Assembly (NCBI RefSeq): GCF_040610475.1
Contig: NZ_JBEXMJ010000014.1
Coordinates: 1-64,000, forward strand
DNA from: Actinopolymorpha sp. NPDC004070
GTDB lineage: Bacteria > Actinomycetota > Actinomycetes > Propionibacteriales > Actinopolymorphaceae
DNA: 64,000 bases
Direction: 5' to 3'
Position 1 is the stretch's first letter. Every line of letters starts with the position of its first letter. The notes beneath the pieces were generated by a model. It saw nothing but the letters and a program-made list of their open reading frames with translations. It did not search any database and was not told where the DNA came from. This document shows positions 33,544 to 42,221 of this stretch, in pieces. A program made the translations under genes and the position numbers.

Positions 33544-34530
33544 ATGCCTCGACTGATCCGCAGGCTGGAGTTCTTCGTCGTCACGTTCTGGGCAGCGGTG
33601 AGCATCAACTTCCTGCTGCCCAGGATGATGCCCGGAGACCCGATCCAGCAGATGATGGCCCGGATGAAGGGCCAGATCACCGGTTCCCGACGACACTCGC
33701 TGGAGGTGATGCTGGGCCTGAACACCCACGAACCCCTGTGGAAGCAGTACATCTCCTACTGGGGCCAGGTGTTCCGGTTCGACTTCGGCTCCTCCATCAC
33801 CTACTTCCCCGACAGTGTGACCAGCGTGATCTCGATCGCGATCCCGTGGACGCTGGGGCTGGTCGGGGTCACCACGATCCTGGCGTTCCTGCTCGGAACC
33901 CTGCTGGGCGCGGTCGCCGCCTGGCGGCGCGGTGGCGTGCTCGACAGCGTGCTGCCGCCGGTGTTCACCGTGGTCGGCGCGCTGCCGTTCTTCTGGGTGG
34001 GACTGCTGTTCCTGTACGTCTTCGGCGTCCTGCTCCCGTGGGCGCCGATCGGGTTCGGGTACGACATCACCGCGGGCCAGTTGTCGTTCAACTGGCAGAC
34101 GATCAGCCAGATCGTCTCGCACGCGATACTCCCGGCCACGGTGATCGTGCTGACCTCCATCGGCGGCTGGATCCTCACCATGCGCAACACGATGATCGGC
34201 GTGCTGTCGGAGGACTACGTGAAGATGGCGCGGGCCAAGGGCCTGCCGTCGGGCCGGATCATGTTGCAGTACGCCAGCCGCAACGCCATCTTGCCCAACC
34301 TCACCGGGTTCGCCATGTCGCTCGGCTTCGTCATCAGCGGCGCGCTGCTGGTGGAGCTGGTGTTCACCTACCCGGGGGTCGGCTACCTGCTGGTGCAGGC
34401 GGTGACCGGGCAGGACTACCCGCTGATGCAGGCGCTGTTCCTGCTCATCACCGCGGCGACGCTGGTGTCGGTGCTGATCGCCGACGCCGTGACGTTCGTC
34501 CTCGACCCACGGACCCGGGGCAGGGCGTGA
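33544..34530 (+). CDS. ABC importer permease, DppB/OppB type
   Basis: A 328-residue inner-membrane permease with six helices. The family opening (NFLLPRMMPGDP) and the EAA-type loop for ATPase contact (EDYVKMARAKGLPSGRIMLQYASRNAILP) are present, as is ELVFTYPGVGYLL. It follows the binding protein by 13 bp, and its stop overlaps the next start by one base (TGATG). Confidence 0.94.
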   Translation: MPRLIRRLEFFVVTFWAAVSINFLLPRMMPGDPIQQMMARMKGQITGSRRHSLEVMLGLNTHEPLWKQYISYWGQVFRFDFGSSITYFPDSVTSVISIAIPWTLGLVGVTTILAFLLGTLLGAVAAWRRGGVLDSVLPPVFTVVGALPFFWVGLLFLYVFGVLLPWAPIGFGYDITAGQLSFNWQTISQIVSHAILPATVIVLTSIGGWILTMRNTMIGVLSEDYVKMARAKGLPSGRIMLQYASRNAILPNLTGFAMSLGFVISGALLVELVFTYPGVGYLLVQAVTGQDYPLMQALFLLITAATLVSVLIADAVTFVLDPRTRGRA

Positions 34531-35540
34531 TGAGCACCGACCTCAACCACACCGAGGACACCGGCAGCATCAGCACCGCGGTGGGGGCGGCGGCCGACCA
34601 GGATGACGGCAACCGTCACCGGGGTGCGATCGGCCAGTTGCTCGGCTCGATCGCGCACAATCCGAAGGCACTCACCGGTGCCGCCATCCTGGGCCTGTTC
34701 GTGGTGGTCGCGGTGTTCGCACCGCTGGTCGCGCCGTACGACCCGCACGTCACCGACTACGGCCGCGGTGTCGGCCCGAGCGGCGCGCACTGGCTCGGCA
34801 CCACGACGTACGGCCAGGACATCTTCTCCCAGCTGGTGTACGGCACCCGCCAGTCGCTGCTGATCGCGTTCCTCGTCGGCGGGGTGGCCACCGTGGTGTC
34901 GGCACTCATCGGCGTGGGCGCGGCGTACGTCGGCAACCTGGTCGACCACGGGCTGTCCCTGTTCACCGACATCTTCCTGGTGATCCCGGGCCTGCCGCTG
35001 CTGATCGTCATCTCCTCCTACATCCGCGGCGGCGGCATCATGGTGATGGTCGGCGTCATCGCGGTGACCAGCTGGGCCTACGGCGCGCGCCAGTTCCGGG
35101 CGCAGGCGCTGTCGCTGCGCAACCGGGAGTTCCTGGATGCCGCACGGGTGCGTGGGGAACGCACCTCCTACACCGTGGTCTTCGAGATCCTGCCCACCAT
35201 GTCGGGGCTGTTGGTGGCCAACTTCCTCGGCGCCGCGGTGTACGGCGTGCTGGCGGTGGCCGGCCTGCAGTTCATCGGCCTGGGCGACATCACCTCGATC
35301 AGCTGGGGCTCGATGATGCACTGGGCGGAGAACAACGAGGCCCTGCAGGCGGGAACGCCGTTGTGGGACCTCGCGCCCGGCCTGTGCATCGCCTTGCTGG
35401 GTGCGAGTTTCTCCCTCATCAACTACGCCTTCGACGAGGTGAGCAACCCGGCCCTGCGCCCGCCGCGACGGCGCCGGCCGCAGCGCAACCAGCAGAACCC
35501 GAAGGAGGTGGCCGGTGCAACCACTGTCCAGCAGGCCTGA
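34530..35540 (+). CDS. ABC importer permease, DppC/OppC type
   Basis: A 336-residue permease, partner of the preceding one. After a Gly/Asp-rich leader, the family helix NPKALTGAAILGLFVVVAVFAPLVAPYDP appears, followed by LGTTTYGQDIFSQLVYGTRQSL and an EAA-type loop (REFLDAARVRGERTSYTVVFEILP). The start overlaps the previous stop. The frame is open far upstream, but only this part is coding. Confidence 0.94.
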   Translation: MSTDLNHTEDTGSISTAVGAAADQDDGNRHRGAIGQLLGSIAHNPKALTGAAILGLFVVVAVFAPLVAPYDPHVTDYGRGVGPSGAHWLGTTTYGQDIFSQLVYGTRQSLLIAFLVGGVATVVSALIGVGAAYVGNLVDHGLSLFTDIFLVIPGLPLLIVISSYIRGGGIMVMVGVIAVTSWAYGARQFRAQALSLRNREFLDAARVRGERTSYTVVFEILPTMSGLLVANFLGAAVYGVLAVAGLQFIGLGDITSISWGSMMHWAENNEALQAGTPLWDLAPGLCIALLGASFSLINYAFDEVSNPALRPPRRRRPQRNQQNPKEVAGATTVQQA

Positions 35541-36540
35541 CACCGCACCGAGGACCGGGCAAGCGCTGCTTGACGTCACCGACCTGGTGGTCGACTACGG
35601 CGTGGACGAGCCGGTCCGCGCGGTCGACCACGTGAGCCTGCGGGTGCGCCGGGGCGAGTTCGTGGGCATCGTCGGCGAGTCCGGGTGCGGCAAGTCCACG
35701 TTGCTGTACGCCGTGGCCCGGCTGCTCAGCCCGCCCGCGCGCATCGTGTCCGGGCAGGTCGACTTCGCCGGTCACCAGATGGTCCGGCTCACCGAGGACG
35801 AGCTGCGGCCGATCCGCTGGCGCGACTACTCCGTGGTGATGCAGAGCGCGATGAACGCGCTCAATCCCGTCCTCAGCATCGGCGCCCAACTGCGCGACGC
35901 GATGGCCGCACACGAACGCATCCCGGCCGCACAGATGCGGCAGCGGTCGGAGGAGGTGCTGCGGCTGGTCGGCATCGACCCGATCCACCTGACCAGCTAC
36001 CCACACCAGCTGTCCGGCGGCATGCGGCAGCGCGCCATGATCGCGATGGCGCTGGTGTTCCGGCCCGACCTGATCATCATGGACGAGCCGACGTCCGCGC
36101 TCGACGTGGTGGCCCAGCGGTCGTTGATGCGGCGGGTCAAGGCGCTGCAGGAGGAGTTCGGCTTCGCGGTCGTGTTCGTCACCCACGACATGTCGCTGGT
36201 CAGCCACTACTCCGACCGGCTGGCGATCATGTACGCCGGACAGCTGGTCGAGCTCGGCCCCACCCGCGAGGTGTTCGCACACGCCCGGCATCCCTACAGC
36301 GAGGGCCTGCTCGGCGCGTTCCCCTCCCTGCGGGGCGAACGCCGCGAGCTGACCGGCATCCCGGGCGCCCCGCCGGACCTGCGGCACCCGCCGCGCGGGT
36401 GCCGCTTCCAGCCGCGCTGCCCGAAGGTGATGGACATCTGCCGCGAGGACCCGCCGCCCTACCAGGTCGGGGCCGCCGAACTCGTCCGCTGCCATCTCTA
36501 CGGACCCGACGCCGCGCCCGAACGACAGGAGCCGCGATGA
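35515..36540 (+). CDS. ABC importer ATPase, DppD/OppD type
   Basis: A 341-residue ATPase. Walker A is GESGCGKS (54-61), the Q-loop is SVVMQSAMNALNP, the signature is LSGGMRQRA, Walker B is LIIMDEPTSALD, and the switch His is in VFVTHDMS. The C-terminal extension with four Cys (CRFQPRCPKVMDIC) is typical of oligopeptide-type ATPases. The GTG start lies 26 bp inside the preceding gene, with GGAGGT upstream. Confidence 0.94.
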   Translation: MQPLSSRPDTAPRTGQALLDVTDLVVDYGVDEPVRAVDHVSLRVRRGEFVGIVGESGCGKSTLLYAVARLLSPPARIVSGQVDFAGHQMVRLTEDELRPIRWRDYSVVMQSAMNALNPVLSIGAQLRDAMAAHERIPAAQMRQRSEEVLRLVGIDPIHLTSYPHQLSGGMRQRAMIAMALVFRPDLIIMDEPTSALDVVAQRSLMRRVKALQEEFGFAVVFVTHDMSLVSHYSDRLAIMYAGQLVELGPTREVFAHARHPYSEGLLGAFPSLRGERRELTGIPGAPPDLRHPPRGCRFQPRCPKVMDICREDPPPYQVGAAELVRCHLYGPDAAPERQEPR

Positions 36541-37586
36541 CCGCCGCACCGAACCCCGTCGTACGCGAGGAGCCCGGCCCGGTCCTAAGGGCCACCAACC
36601 TCACCCGCCACTTCCGCGTCGGCGGCCGGCTGGGACGCAACACCCTGCACGCCGTCGATGGTGTGGACCTCACGATCGGGCGGCGCGAGATCGTCGCCCT
36701 GGTGGGTGAGAGCGGCAGCGGCAAGAGCACGGTCGCGAGGTTGCTCGCGCTGCTGCACCCGGTGACCGCGGGCGAGATCCACTACCACGGCCGGCCGGTG
36801 GGATCGCTCCGCGGACGAAGGCAGCACCTGGACTACCGCCGCCGGGTGCAGATGGTCTTCCAGGACCCCTACAGCTCACTGAGCCCGGTCTATCCCGTCT
36901 CGCACGCGATCATGCGCTCGCTGCGGTTGCACCGCAGCGACCTGTCCGCGTCCGAGCGCACGAAGGAGGCCGAACGCCTCCTCGCGCTGGTGGGGCTCAC
37001 CCCGCCCGGTGAGGTGCTGCGGAAGTACCCCCACGAGCTCAGCGGCGGCCAGCGGCAGCGCGTCGGCTTCGCGGCGGCGCTGGCCTGCCGGCCGGAGGTG
37101 ATCCTGGCCGACGAGCCGGTGTCGATGCTGGACGTCTCGATTCGGATCGGGCTGCTCAACCTGATGGCCAGGCTGCGCGAGCAAGAGGACGTGTCGTTCC
37201 TCTACATCACCCACGACCTGGCCAGCGCGCGGTACGTCGCCGACCGAATGATGGTGATGTACGCCGGGCAGGTGGTGGAGAGCGGGCCGGCCGAACAGGT
37301 GCTCGCCGACCCGCGTCATCCGTACACCCAACTGCTGCTGTCGGCCGCACCGGACCCGGACGCGATGCGGGAGGAGAGCGGCCCGGACGACTACGGCGAA
37401 CCGCCCCGGGTCGTCGACCCGGAGGAGGGCTGCCGGTTCAGGCCGCGTTGCCCGCTGGCGATTCCGGTGTGCGAGAACGTCACGCCACCCCTGGGTGCGC
37501 TGACCCCGGGTCACTCCGCGGCCTGCCACGTCGCGGCCATGAACGCGGGCACCCCGGCGGCACCCGCGTCGCCAACCGCGGGTTGA
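36537..37586 (+). CDS. ABC importer ATPase, DppF/OppF type
   Basis: A 349-residue ATPase, second of the pair. It shows GESGSGKST (Walker A), MVFQDPYSSLSPVYPV (Q-loop), LSGGQRQRV (signature), VILADEPVSMLD (Walker B), FLYITHDLASARYVADR (switch) and the Cys-rich CRFRPRCPLAIPVC tail. It overlaps the previous gene as ATGA. It is the last gene of the importer operon and ends 9 bp before the convergent PhyH gene. Confidence 0.94.
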   Translation: MTAAPNPVVREEPGPVLRATNLTRHFRVGGRLGRNTLHAVDGVDLTIGRREIVALVGESGSGKSTVARLLALLHPVTAGEIHYHGRPVGSLRGRRQHLDYRRRVQMVFQDPYSSLSPVYPVSHAIMRSLRLHRSDLSASERTKEAERLLALVGLTPPGEVLRKYPHELSGGQRQRVGFAAALACRPEVILADEPVSMLDVSIRIGLLNLMARLREQEDVSFLYITHDLASARYVADRMMVMYAGQVVESGPAEQVLADPRHPYTQLLLSAAPDPDAMREESGPDDYGEPPRVVDPEEGCRFRPRCPLAIPVCENVTPPLGALTPGHSAACHVAAMNAGTPAAPASPTAG

Positions 37587-37595
37587 CAAGCTGCC

Positions 37596-38420
37596 TCAGG
37601 GCACCGGCTGGGCCACCGGCGGGCGGGCCGGGGCGACCGGCTGCAGGATCCGCCGCCGCTCCGGGGTCAGCCGGTCCAGCAGCTCCGGTGAGTACTCGTA
37701 GTTGAACCGCGTACGCGCCCACGACGGGCCGTAGCGGTAGATGAGGACGCGGCGCTCGCCCGGGTTGGTGCGGCTGCTCCCGCCGTGCATCAGCCCGTCC
37801 ACGAACAACAGCGCGTCGCCCTTCTCAAGGTGCAACGGGATCGCGCCCTCGAGGGTGTCCATCCGGTCCCCGGCCGCGTAGTCACCGGCCAGCGGGTGCG
37901 GGAAGTTCGACTTGTGGCTGCCCGGGATCACCATCGTGGGGCCGTCGCCCTCGCCCACGTCGGTGAGCGCCAGGATGATGTTGACCTGTCCGCAGCGAAA
38001 GACGCCGTTCTTGTACTGGTAGGCGCCGCGCATGGCGCCCTGGAAACCGCCGCTGTGCACCGGGTGGTGGCCACCGGAGGTGCGGATCGAGGCGATGCAC
38101 TCGTCGATGAAGACGCCTTCCACGTAACACTTCTCCTCACCGGCGAAGTGCGTGACCAGGCTGACCCAGGACGGGTGGTCGATGAGCCGCTCGAACGGCT
38201 CGCCGGCCTCGACGACGTTGTGCAGTTCGAAACCGGTCTCGTCGGTGTAGTCGCGGCGCTGCGCGTTGCCCCACCACTGGCCGGGGGCGAGGTCGGGGAA
38301 GTTGTCGAACGCGTGGTTGAGGTCGGCCAGAAGCTCCGGCTCGACGGCGTTCTTCAGCACCAGGTAACCACGAAGGTCGAACAGGAAGTCGTCCAACGGG
38401 GTCGGCTGCTTTCGTTCCAC
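37596..38420 (-). CDS. Phytanoyl-CoA dioxygenase (PhyH)-family oxygenase
   Basis: A 274-residue Fe(II)/2-oxoglutarate-type oxygenase. Recognisable blocks are FDLRGYLVLKNAV near the N-terminus, VHSGG (about 121-125), GQVNIILALTDVGEGDGPTMVIPGSHKSNFPHP, and the distal iron His in MHGGSSRTNPGERRVLIYRY (H212). The textbook HxD pair is replaced by an HHPVHSGG block, as I recall in a PhyH subgroup. The start is GTG 38420, where AGAGGTGGAG lies about 6 nt upstream; an ATG at 38543 would add 41 residues without a Shine-Dalgarno site. Substrate is unknown. It lies downstream of the SDR gene and forms part of the catabolic island. Confidence 0.82.
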   Translation of the reverse strand: MERKQPTPLDDFLFDLRGYLVLKNAVEPELLADLNHAFDNFPDLAPGQWWGNAQRRDYTDETGFELHNVVEAGEPFERLIDHPSWVSLVTHFAGEEKCYVEGVFIDECIASIRTSGGHHPVHSGGFQGAMRGAYQYKNGVFRCGQVNIILALTDVGEGDGPTMVIPGSHKSNFPHPLAGDYAAGDRMDTLEGAIPLHLEKGDALLFVDGLMHGGSSRTNPGERRVLIYRYGPSWARTRFNYEYSPELLDRLTPERRRILQPVAPARPPVAQPVP

Positions 38421-38568
38421 GGGTCTCCACCTCTTCCGAGCACGGCTGTACGCCTGGTTCGCCACCGACCATAGGGGCGGAGGATCCGGGCGCGCCTCCA
38501 GCATCCTCCGCCCTGCTTCCCGGATCGTCCGGGCGTCCGCCATCGGACAGTCCCGTGAGGGTGCGACC

Positions 38569-39336
38569 TCAGAAGACGGTGTAACCGCCGTCGACGACGA
38601 GCACGGAACCGGTCATGAACGACGCCGCCGGACTGGCCAGGAACACCACGCTCGGCGCGATCTCCGAAGGTGAGGCGTACCGCTGCTGGGGCGCGTCCTC
38701 GATCCACTGCCGCCGGAACTCCGGCCGGTCCACCGGCGCCATCTCCGTCTTGACGTAGCCGGGCGCGAGCGCGTTGACCCGGATGCCGTTCGGCGCCCAC
38801 TCCGCCGCCAGCGACTTCGTCAACTGGTGCACGGCCGCCTTGGACGCGTTGTAGGCGGGCTGCCACTGCGGGCGGTTGACGATCATGCCGGAAATCGAAC
38901 CCACGTTGACGATCGACCCGCCACCGTTATCGGCCATGTGGCGGCCGGCCACCCGGCAGCAACGCCACAGCGCACGGACGTTGAGGTCGAACACCTGGTC
39001 CCACACCTCGTCGGTGACCTCCCACGACGGTGCGTGGAAGCACACCCCCGCGTTGTTGACGAGGATGTCCAGTCCGCCGAGTGCGGCGACGGTCTCCTCC
39101 ACCGCACGGTCCACGTCGGCGGCCACGGTGATGTCCCCGGTGATCGGTACGGCACGTACGCCGATTTCGGCCAGATCCGCGGCGGCCTGCTTGTTGCGGT
39201 CGGCGTGCCGGGACACGAAGGCGACCTCTGCACCGGCCTGGGCCAAGGCGACCGTGAAGGCCCTGCCCAGGCCGCGGTTGCCGCCGGTGACCAGGGCCTT
39301 GCGACCCTCGAGGCTGAAGCTGTCGAAGACGTTCAC
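38569..39336 (-). CDS. SDR-family NAD(P)-dependent dehydrogenase
   Basis: A 255-residue classical short-chain dehydrogenase. It has TGGNRGLG (17-24) for the nucleotide, NNAG, the catalytic Ser in VGSISG, YNASK (Tyr and Lys, about 164-168) and the ending GSVLVVDGGY. It resembles gluconate 5-dehydrogenase and related polyol or sugar-acid enzymes. The start is GTG 39336 with GGAAGGGA 6 nt upstream. It is divergent from the enolase-superfamily gene across 110 bp, probably sharing one regulatory region. Confidence 0.92.
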   Translation of the reverse strand: MNVFDSFSLEGRKALVTGGNRGLGRAFTVALAQAGAEVAFVSRHADRNKQAAADLAEIGVRAVPITGDITVAADVDRAVEETVAALGGLDILVNNAGVCFHAPSWEVTDEVWDQVFDLNVRALWRCCRVAGRHMADNGGGSIVNVGSISGMIVNRPQWQPAYNASKAAVHQLTKSLAAEWAPNGIRVNALAPGYVKTEMAPVDRPEFRRQWIEDAPQQRYASPSEIAPSVVFLASPAASFMTGSVLVVDGGYTVF

Positions 39337-39446
39337 GCGCTGTCCCTTCCGTTGGCCGGTCCGGCCCCAAAGCTATCCGGCCCGGTGCCGACCCGCCGGA
39401 GCTGCCGGTAGCGTCGGTAGCCGCAGCCGCGGCGAGTGGAGGACGG

Positions 39447-40535
39447 ATGAGCAAGGTGGTCAGCGCGTCGGCGTACCTCGTCGACCTGGAGGTGGAGACC
39501 CCGCGCACCGACGCGGTGCAGTCGTTCGTCAAGCAGGAGACGGTGTTCGTCGAGATCACCACCGACGACGGTCACACCGGGCTCGGCTACAGCTACACGA
39601 TCGGCACCGGCGGACACGCCGTCCTGGCGCTCCTGCGGCACGACCTGCTGCCGCGGCTGGTGGGCACCGAGGCCGGCGACATCGAGGCGCGGTGGAACGA
39701 CCTGTACGCCCTGACCCGGGCGACCAGCATCGGCGTCATCACCGCGCTCGCACTCGCCGCGGTCGACACCGCGTTGTGGGACGTCCGCTGCCGGCGTGCC
39801 GGGGAGCCGCTGTGGCGGATGGCCGGCGGGTTCCGGCAGCAGGTGCCGGTCTACGACACCGAGGGCGGCTGGTTGCACCTGCCGACCGAGGAACTCGTCG
39901 CCGGCGCGGCCGCCTCCCGCGACGCCGGGTTGTTCGGGGTGAAGCTGAAGGTGGGCAAGCCGCGCGTCGCCGAGGACGTCGCCCGCGTCGCCGCGGTCCG
40001 GGCCGAGCTCGGCCCCGGCACGGAGATCATGGTCGATGCCAACCAGTCGTTGACAGTGGCCGGTGCGACCCGGCGGGCGCGGGCGTTCGAGGAGCTGGAC
40101 GTCGCCTGGCTGGAGGAGCCGTTGCCGGCCGACGACGTGTCCGGCCACGCGTTGCTCGCCCGGGCTAGCTCGGTCCCGGTCGCGGTGGGTGAGTCGCTGT
40201 ACTCCCTCGGACAGTTCCGGGGCTACCTCGAGGCGGGTGCGGCCGGGATCGTGCAGGTCGACGTGGCCCGGATCGGCGGGATCACGCCCTGGTTGAAGGT
40301 CGCTCACCTGGCCGAGGCGTTCAACGTCGCGGTGGCGCCGCACTTCCTGATGGAGCTGCACGTGAGTCTCGCCGCCGCGGTTCCCAACGGCTCCTACGTC
40401 GAGCACATCCCTCAGCTGCGGGCGATCACCACCGAGGAGCTGCGGATCGTCGACGGGCACGCGGTCGCGCCGGACGTGCCGGGGCTGGGCATCGCGTGGG
40501 ACGCCGACGCCATCGACAACCGCCGGGTGGCGTGA
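39447..40535 (+). CDS. Enolase-superfamily enzyme, mandelate racemase-like
   Basis: A 362-residue enzyme with a capping domain and a barrel. The general base is the KxK motif (K166-x-K168 in GVKLKVG); the metal ligands are D197 (MVDANQ), E223 (WLEEP) and E249 (VGES); the second acid/base is H299 (APHFLMELH) with D272. These fit the mandelate racemase subgroup, which racemises or dehydrates hydroxy acids and sugar acids. With an SDR dehydrogenase and a tartrate-type dehydrogenase nearby, sugar-acid dehydration is likely. GGAGGA lies just before the ATG. Confidence 0.92.
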   Translation: MSKVVSASAYLVDLEVETPRTDAVQSFVKQETVFVEITTDDGHTGLGYSYTIGTGGHAVLALLRHDLLPRLVGTEAGDIEARWNDLYALTRATSIGVITALALAAVDTALWDVRCRRAGEPLWRMAGGFRQQVPVYDTEGGWLHLPTEELVAGAAASRDAGLFGVKLKVGKPRVAEDVARVAAVRAELGPGTEIMVDANQSLTVAGATRRARAFEELDVAWLEEPLPADDVSGHALLARASSVPVAVGESLYSLGQFRGYLEAGAAGIVQVDVARIGGITPWLKVAHLAEAFNVAVAPHFLMELHVSLAAAVPNGSYVEHIPQLRAITTEELRIVDGHAVAPDVPGLGIAWDADAIDNRRVA

Positions 40536-40566
40536 GGTCGCCTGACGGCTGCGGCCGGCCGGTGAG

Positions 40567-41367
40567 TCAGCGGCGGCGGCCGACGGTGAGCACCGACATC
40601 CAGTGGCGGGTCAGCAGGCCGTCGGGGCGGGCCGCGAGCCGGCGGCGGATCTCGCCGTACAGCCGTTCCCGCTTCGCGGGCCCCATCGCGATGTGGCCGG
40701 AAAACGTGTCCAGCAAGGCGATGTACTCCTCGGCGGTGTAGCGAAGGCCCCACACGTAACGGTGCACTGCCACCGGCTCGAAGTGGCCCGACTCCTCGAA
40801 CTCCGCCGAGAGGTCCGGCGCGTCCTCCGGCGGAGGCGGTGGCCACCGGTCGTCGGGCTTGTCCTCCCCGAGCTCGACGTAGACCTCCTGGATCTGTTCG
40901 AAGAACGGGTCGTACCCGGCCGGGAAGCCGTGCACGGCGTTCCATACCGCGAGGTGTCCACCCGGTCGCAGCAACTCCGCAGCCCTGGCGTACTTCACCG
41001 CCGGGTCGATCCAGGCCCAGGCGGTCGCGGCGTAGGCGAGACCGAACCGCGTCCCATCGGCCGGGCCCGGCCAGTCCTCGAAGGACGCGGTGACGACCTC
41101 GACGTCGGGGAAGGCGGCCAGGTTGTGCCGGGCCTGCTCGGCCAGCGCCGGCCCCAGCTCCACGGCGGTGATCGCGAACCCCGCCCGTGCCAGCGGCAAG
41201 GTGGCCTTGCCCGGGCCACAGCCCACCTCCAGCAGGTGGTCCGGGGGTTGCAGTCCGGTGAGGCCGAGCAGGTCGGCGTACAACTGCTCGGGATAGTCGG
41301 GACGGGCCGACTGGTACGTCACCGCCGCCTCGTCGAAGGTGGTCCGCAGCCGCCGATCGTCAGGCAT
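40567..41367 (-). CDS. Class I SAM-dependent methyltransferase
   Basis: A 266-residue methyltransferase. RTTFDEAAVTYQSARPDYPEQLY is the usual leader of this group, LLEVGCGPGKAT binds S-adenosylmethionine, ITAVELGPAL carries the ribose acid, and ELLRPGGHLAVWN closes the core sheet. The substrate is unknown. The start is ATG 41367; a GTG at 41382 would add only five residues. A Pro-rich stretch (RWPPPPPEDAPD) interrupts the C-terminal half. It converges on the enolase-superfamily gene. Confidence 0.88.
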   Translation of the reverse strand: MPDDRRLRTTFDEAAVTYQSARPDYPEQLYADLLGLTGLQPPDHLLEVGCGPGKATLPLARAGFAITAVELGPALAEQARHNLAAFPDVEVVTASFEDWPGPADGTRFGLAYAATAWAWIDPAVKYARAAELLRPGGHLAVWNAVHGFPAGYDPFFEQIQEVYVELGEDKPDDRWPPPPPEDAPDLSAEFEESGHFEPVAVHRYVWGLRYTAEEYIALLDTFSGHIAMGPAKRERLYGEIRRRLAARPDGLLTRHWMSVLTVGRRR

Positions 41368-41407
41368 CGCGCCATCATGCACCGGACCGGCCCGCGGAGC
41401 ACCCCAA

Positions 41408-42040
41408 TTAGGCGACCGTGGGCATCGCCGCGGCCGGCACCTCCAGGGTCTCCTCCCGGGCGAAGGTGAAGCCGGCGTCGACGGAGGTGACCGTCGCCAG
41501 CCCGTACGCGTCCAGTGCCTCCAGTGAGATCTCGTGCAGGCGTGGCGTCTGCGCCGCGCAGCAGTCGGACAGCACCGTGACCCCGTAGTCGTGCATGAAC
41601 GCCGACCGCACCGTCGACTCCACGCAGATGTTGGTGACGACGCCGGCGAAGACGAGGTCGGTGACGCCGAGCCCGCGCAGCAGCGGGTCCAGCGACGTCC
41701 ACAAGAACGCGTCGAAGCGCACCTTGTCGACCACCAGGTCGTCGGGCAGCGCGCCGAGTTCGGCGACGAGCGCCGCGTCCCAGGTGCCCGCGACCAGTCC
41801 GTCCAACTGCGCGAGGCGGGGGTTCAGCCGGGCGGCGTTGACTCCCTCGTCGGCCCGGCCGGGTCGGTAGACGTGCCGGGTGAAGATCACCGGCGCGCGG
41901 TTGCGGCGCGCGTCGGCTACCACCTCGGCGGTGGTCGCGACGGCCTGGTCCACGTCCGCGAGTTTCATCCCCACGTGCGCGAGTGATCCCTCCGGATGAC
42001 AGAAGCCGTTCTGCATGTCGATGACGACGAGCGCTCTCAT
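41408..42040 (-). CDS. Isochorismatase-family cysteine hydrolase
   Basis: A 210-residue hydrolase with the catalytic triad of the family: D8 (VVIDMQNGF), K106 (VVDKVRFDAF) and C139 (GVVTNICVESTVRSAFMHDYGV), and the cis-peptide GVVTN. Members hydrolyse amides such as nicotinamide, N-carbamoylsarcosine or ureidoacrylate, or isochorismate; which one applies here is not clear. GGAAGG lies 7 nt before the ATG. It is divergent from the ArsR-MFS operon. Confidence 0.9.
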   Translation of the reverse strand: MRALVVIDMQNGFCHPEGSLAHVGMKLADVDQAVATTAEVVADARRNRAPVIFTRHVYRPGRADEGVNAARLNPRLAQLDGLVAGTWDAALVAELGALPDDLVVDKVRFDAFLWTSLDPLLRGLGVTDLVFAGVVTNICVESTVRSAFMHDYGVTVLSDCCAAQTPRLHEISLEALDAYGLATVTSVDAGFTFAREETLEVPAAAMPTVA

Positions 42041-42184
42041 GGCGCCACCTTCCCCAGGTGAGTGGCAGGTTCCACGACGACTTCCTCCGGACGGTAGGAA
42101 GCCGGTGTTGCCGCGAGGTGAACTCCCGTACGCCGGGGGTTACAAGCTGAAGTCACCCGTCGTGCCGTACCCCCCAACAATCAT

Positions 42185-42221
42185 TTGACGGTACGTCCAC
42201 CGAGCCGCTACCGTCCCGGCA
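42185..42221 (+). promoter_or_regulatory. Leaderless promoter of the ArsR-MFS operon
   Basis: TTGACG (42185-42190) and TACCGT (42209-42214) are separated by 18 bp, a good vegetative sigma-factor promoter. The expected transcription start, about 7 bp after the -10 box, coincides with the A of the ATG at 42221. There is no Shine-Dalgarno site. The mRNA is therefore probably leaderless, which is common in actinobacteria. Confidence 0.75.

Noticed and set aside
32031..33752. A 573-codon minus-strand frame opposite the solute-binding protein
   Set aside because: No motif or plausible start; codon use follows the complement of the real gene.
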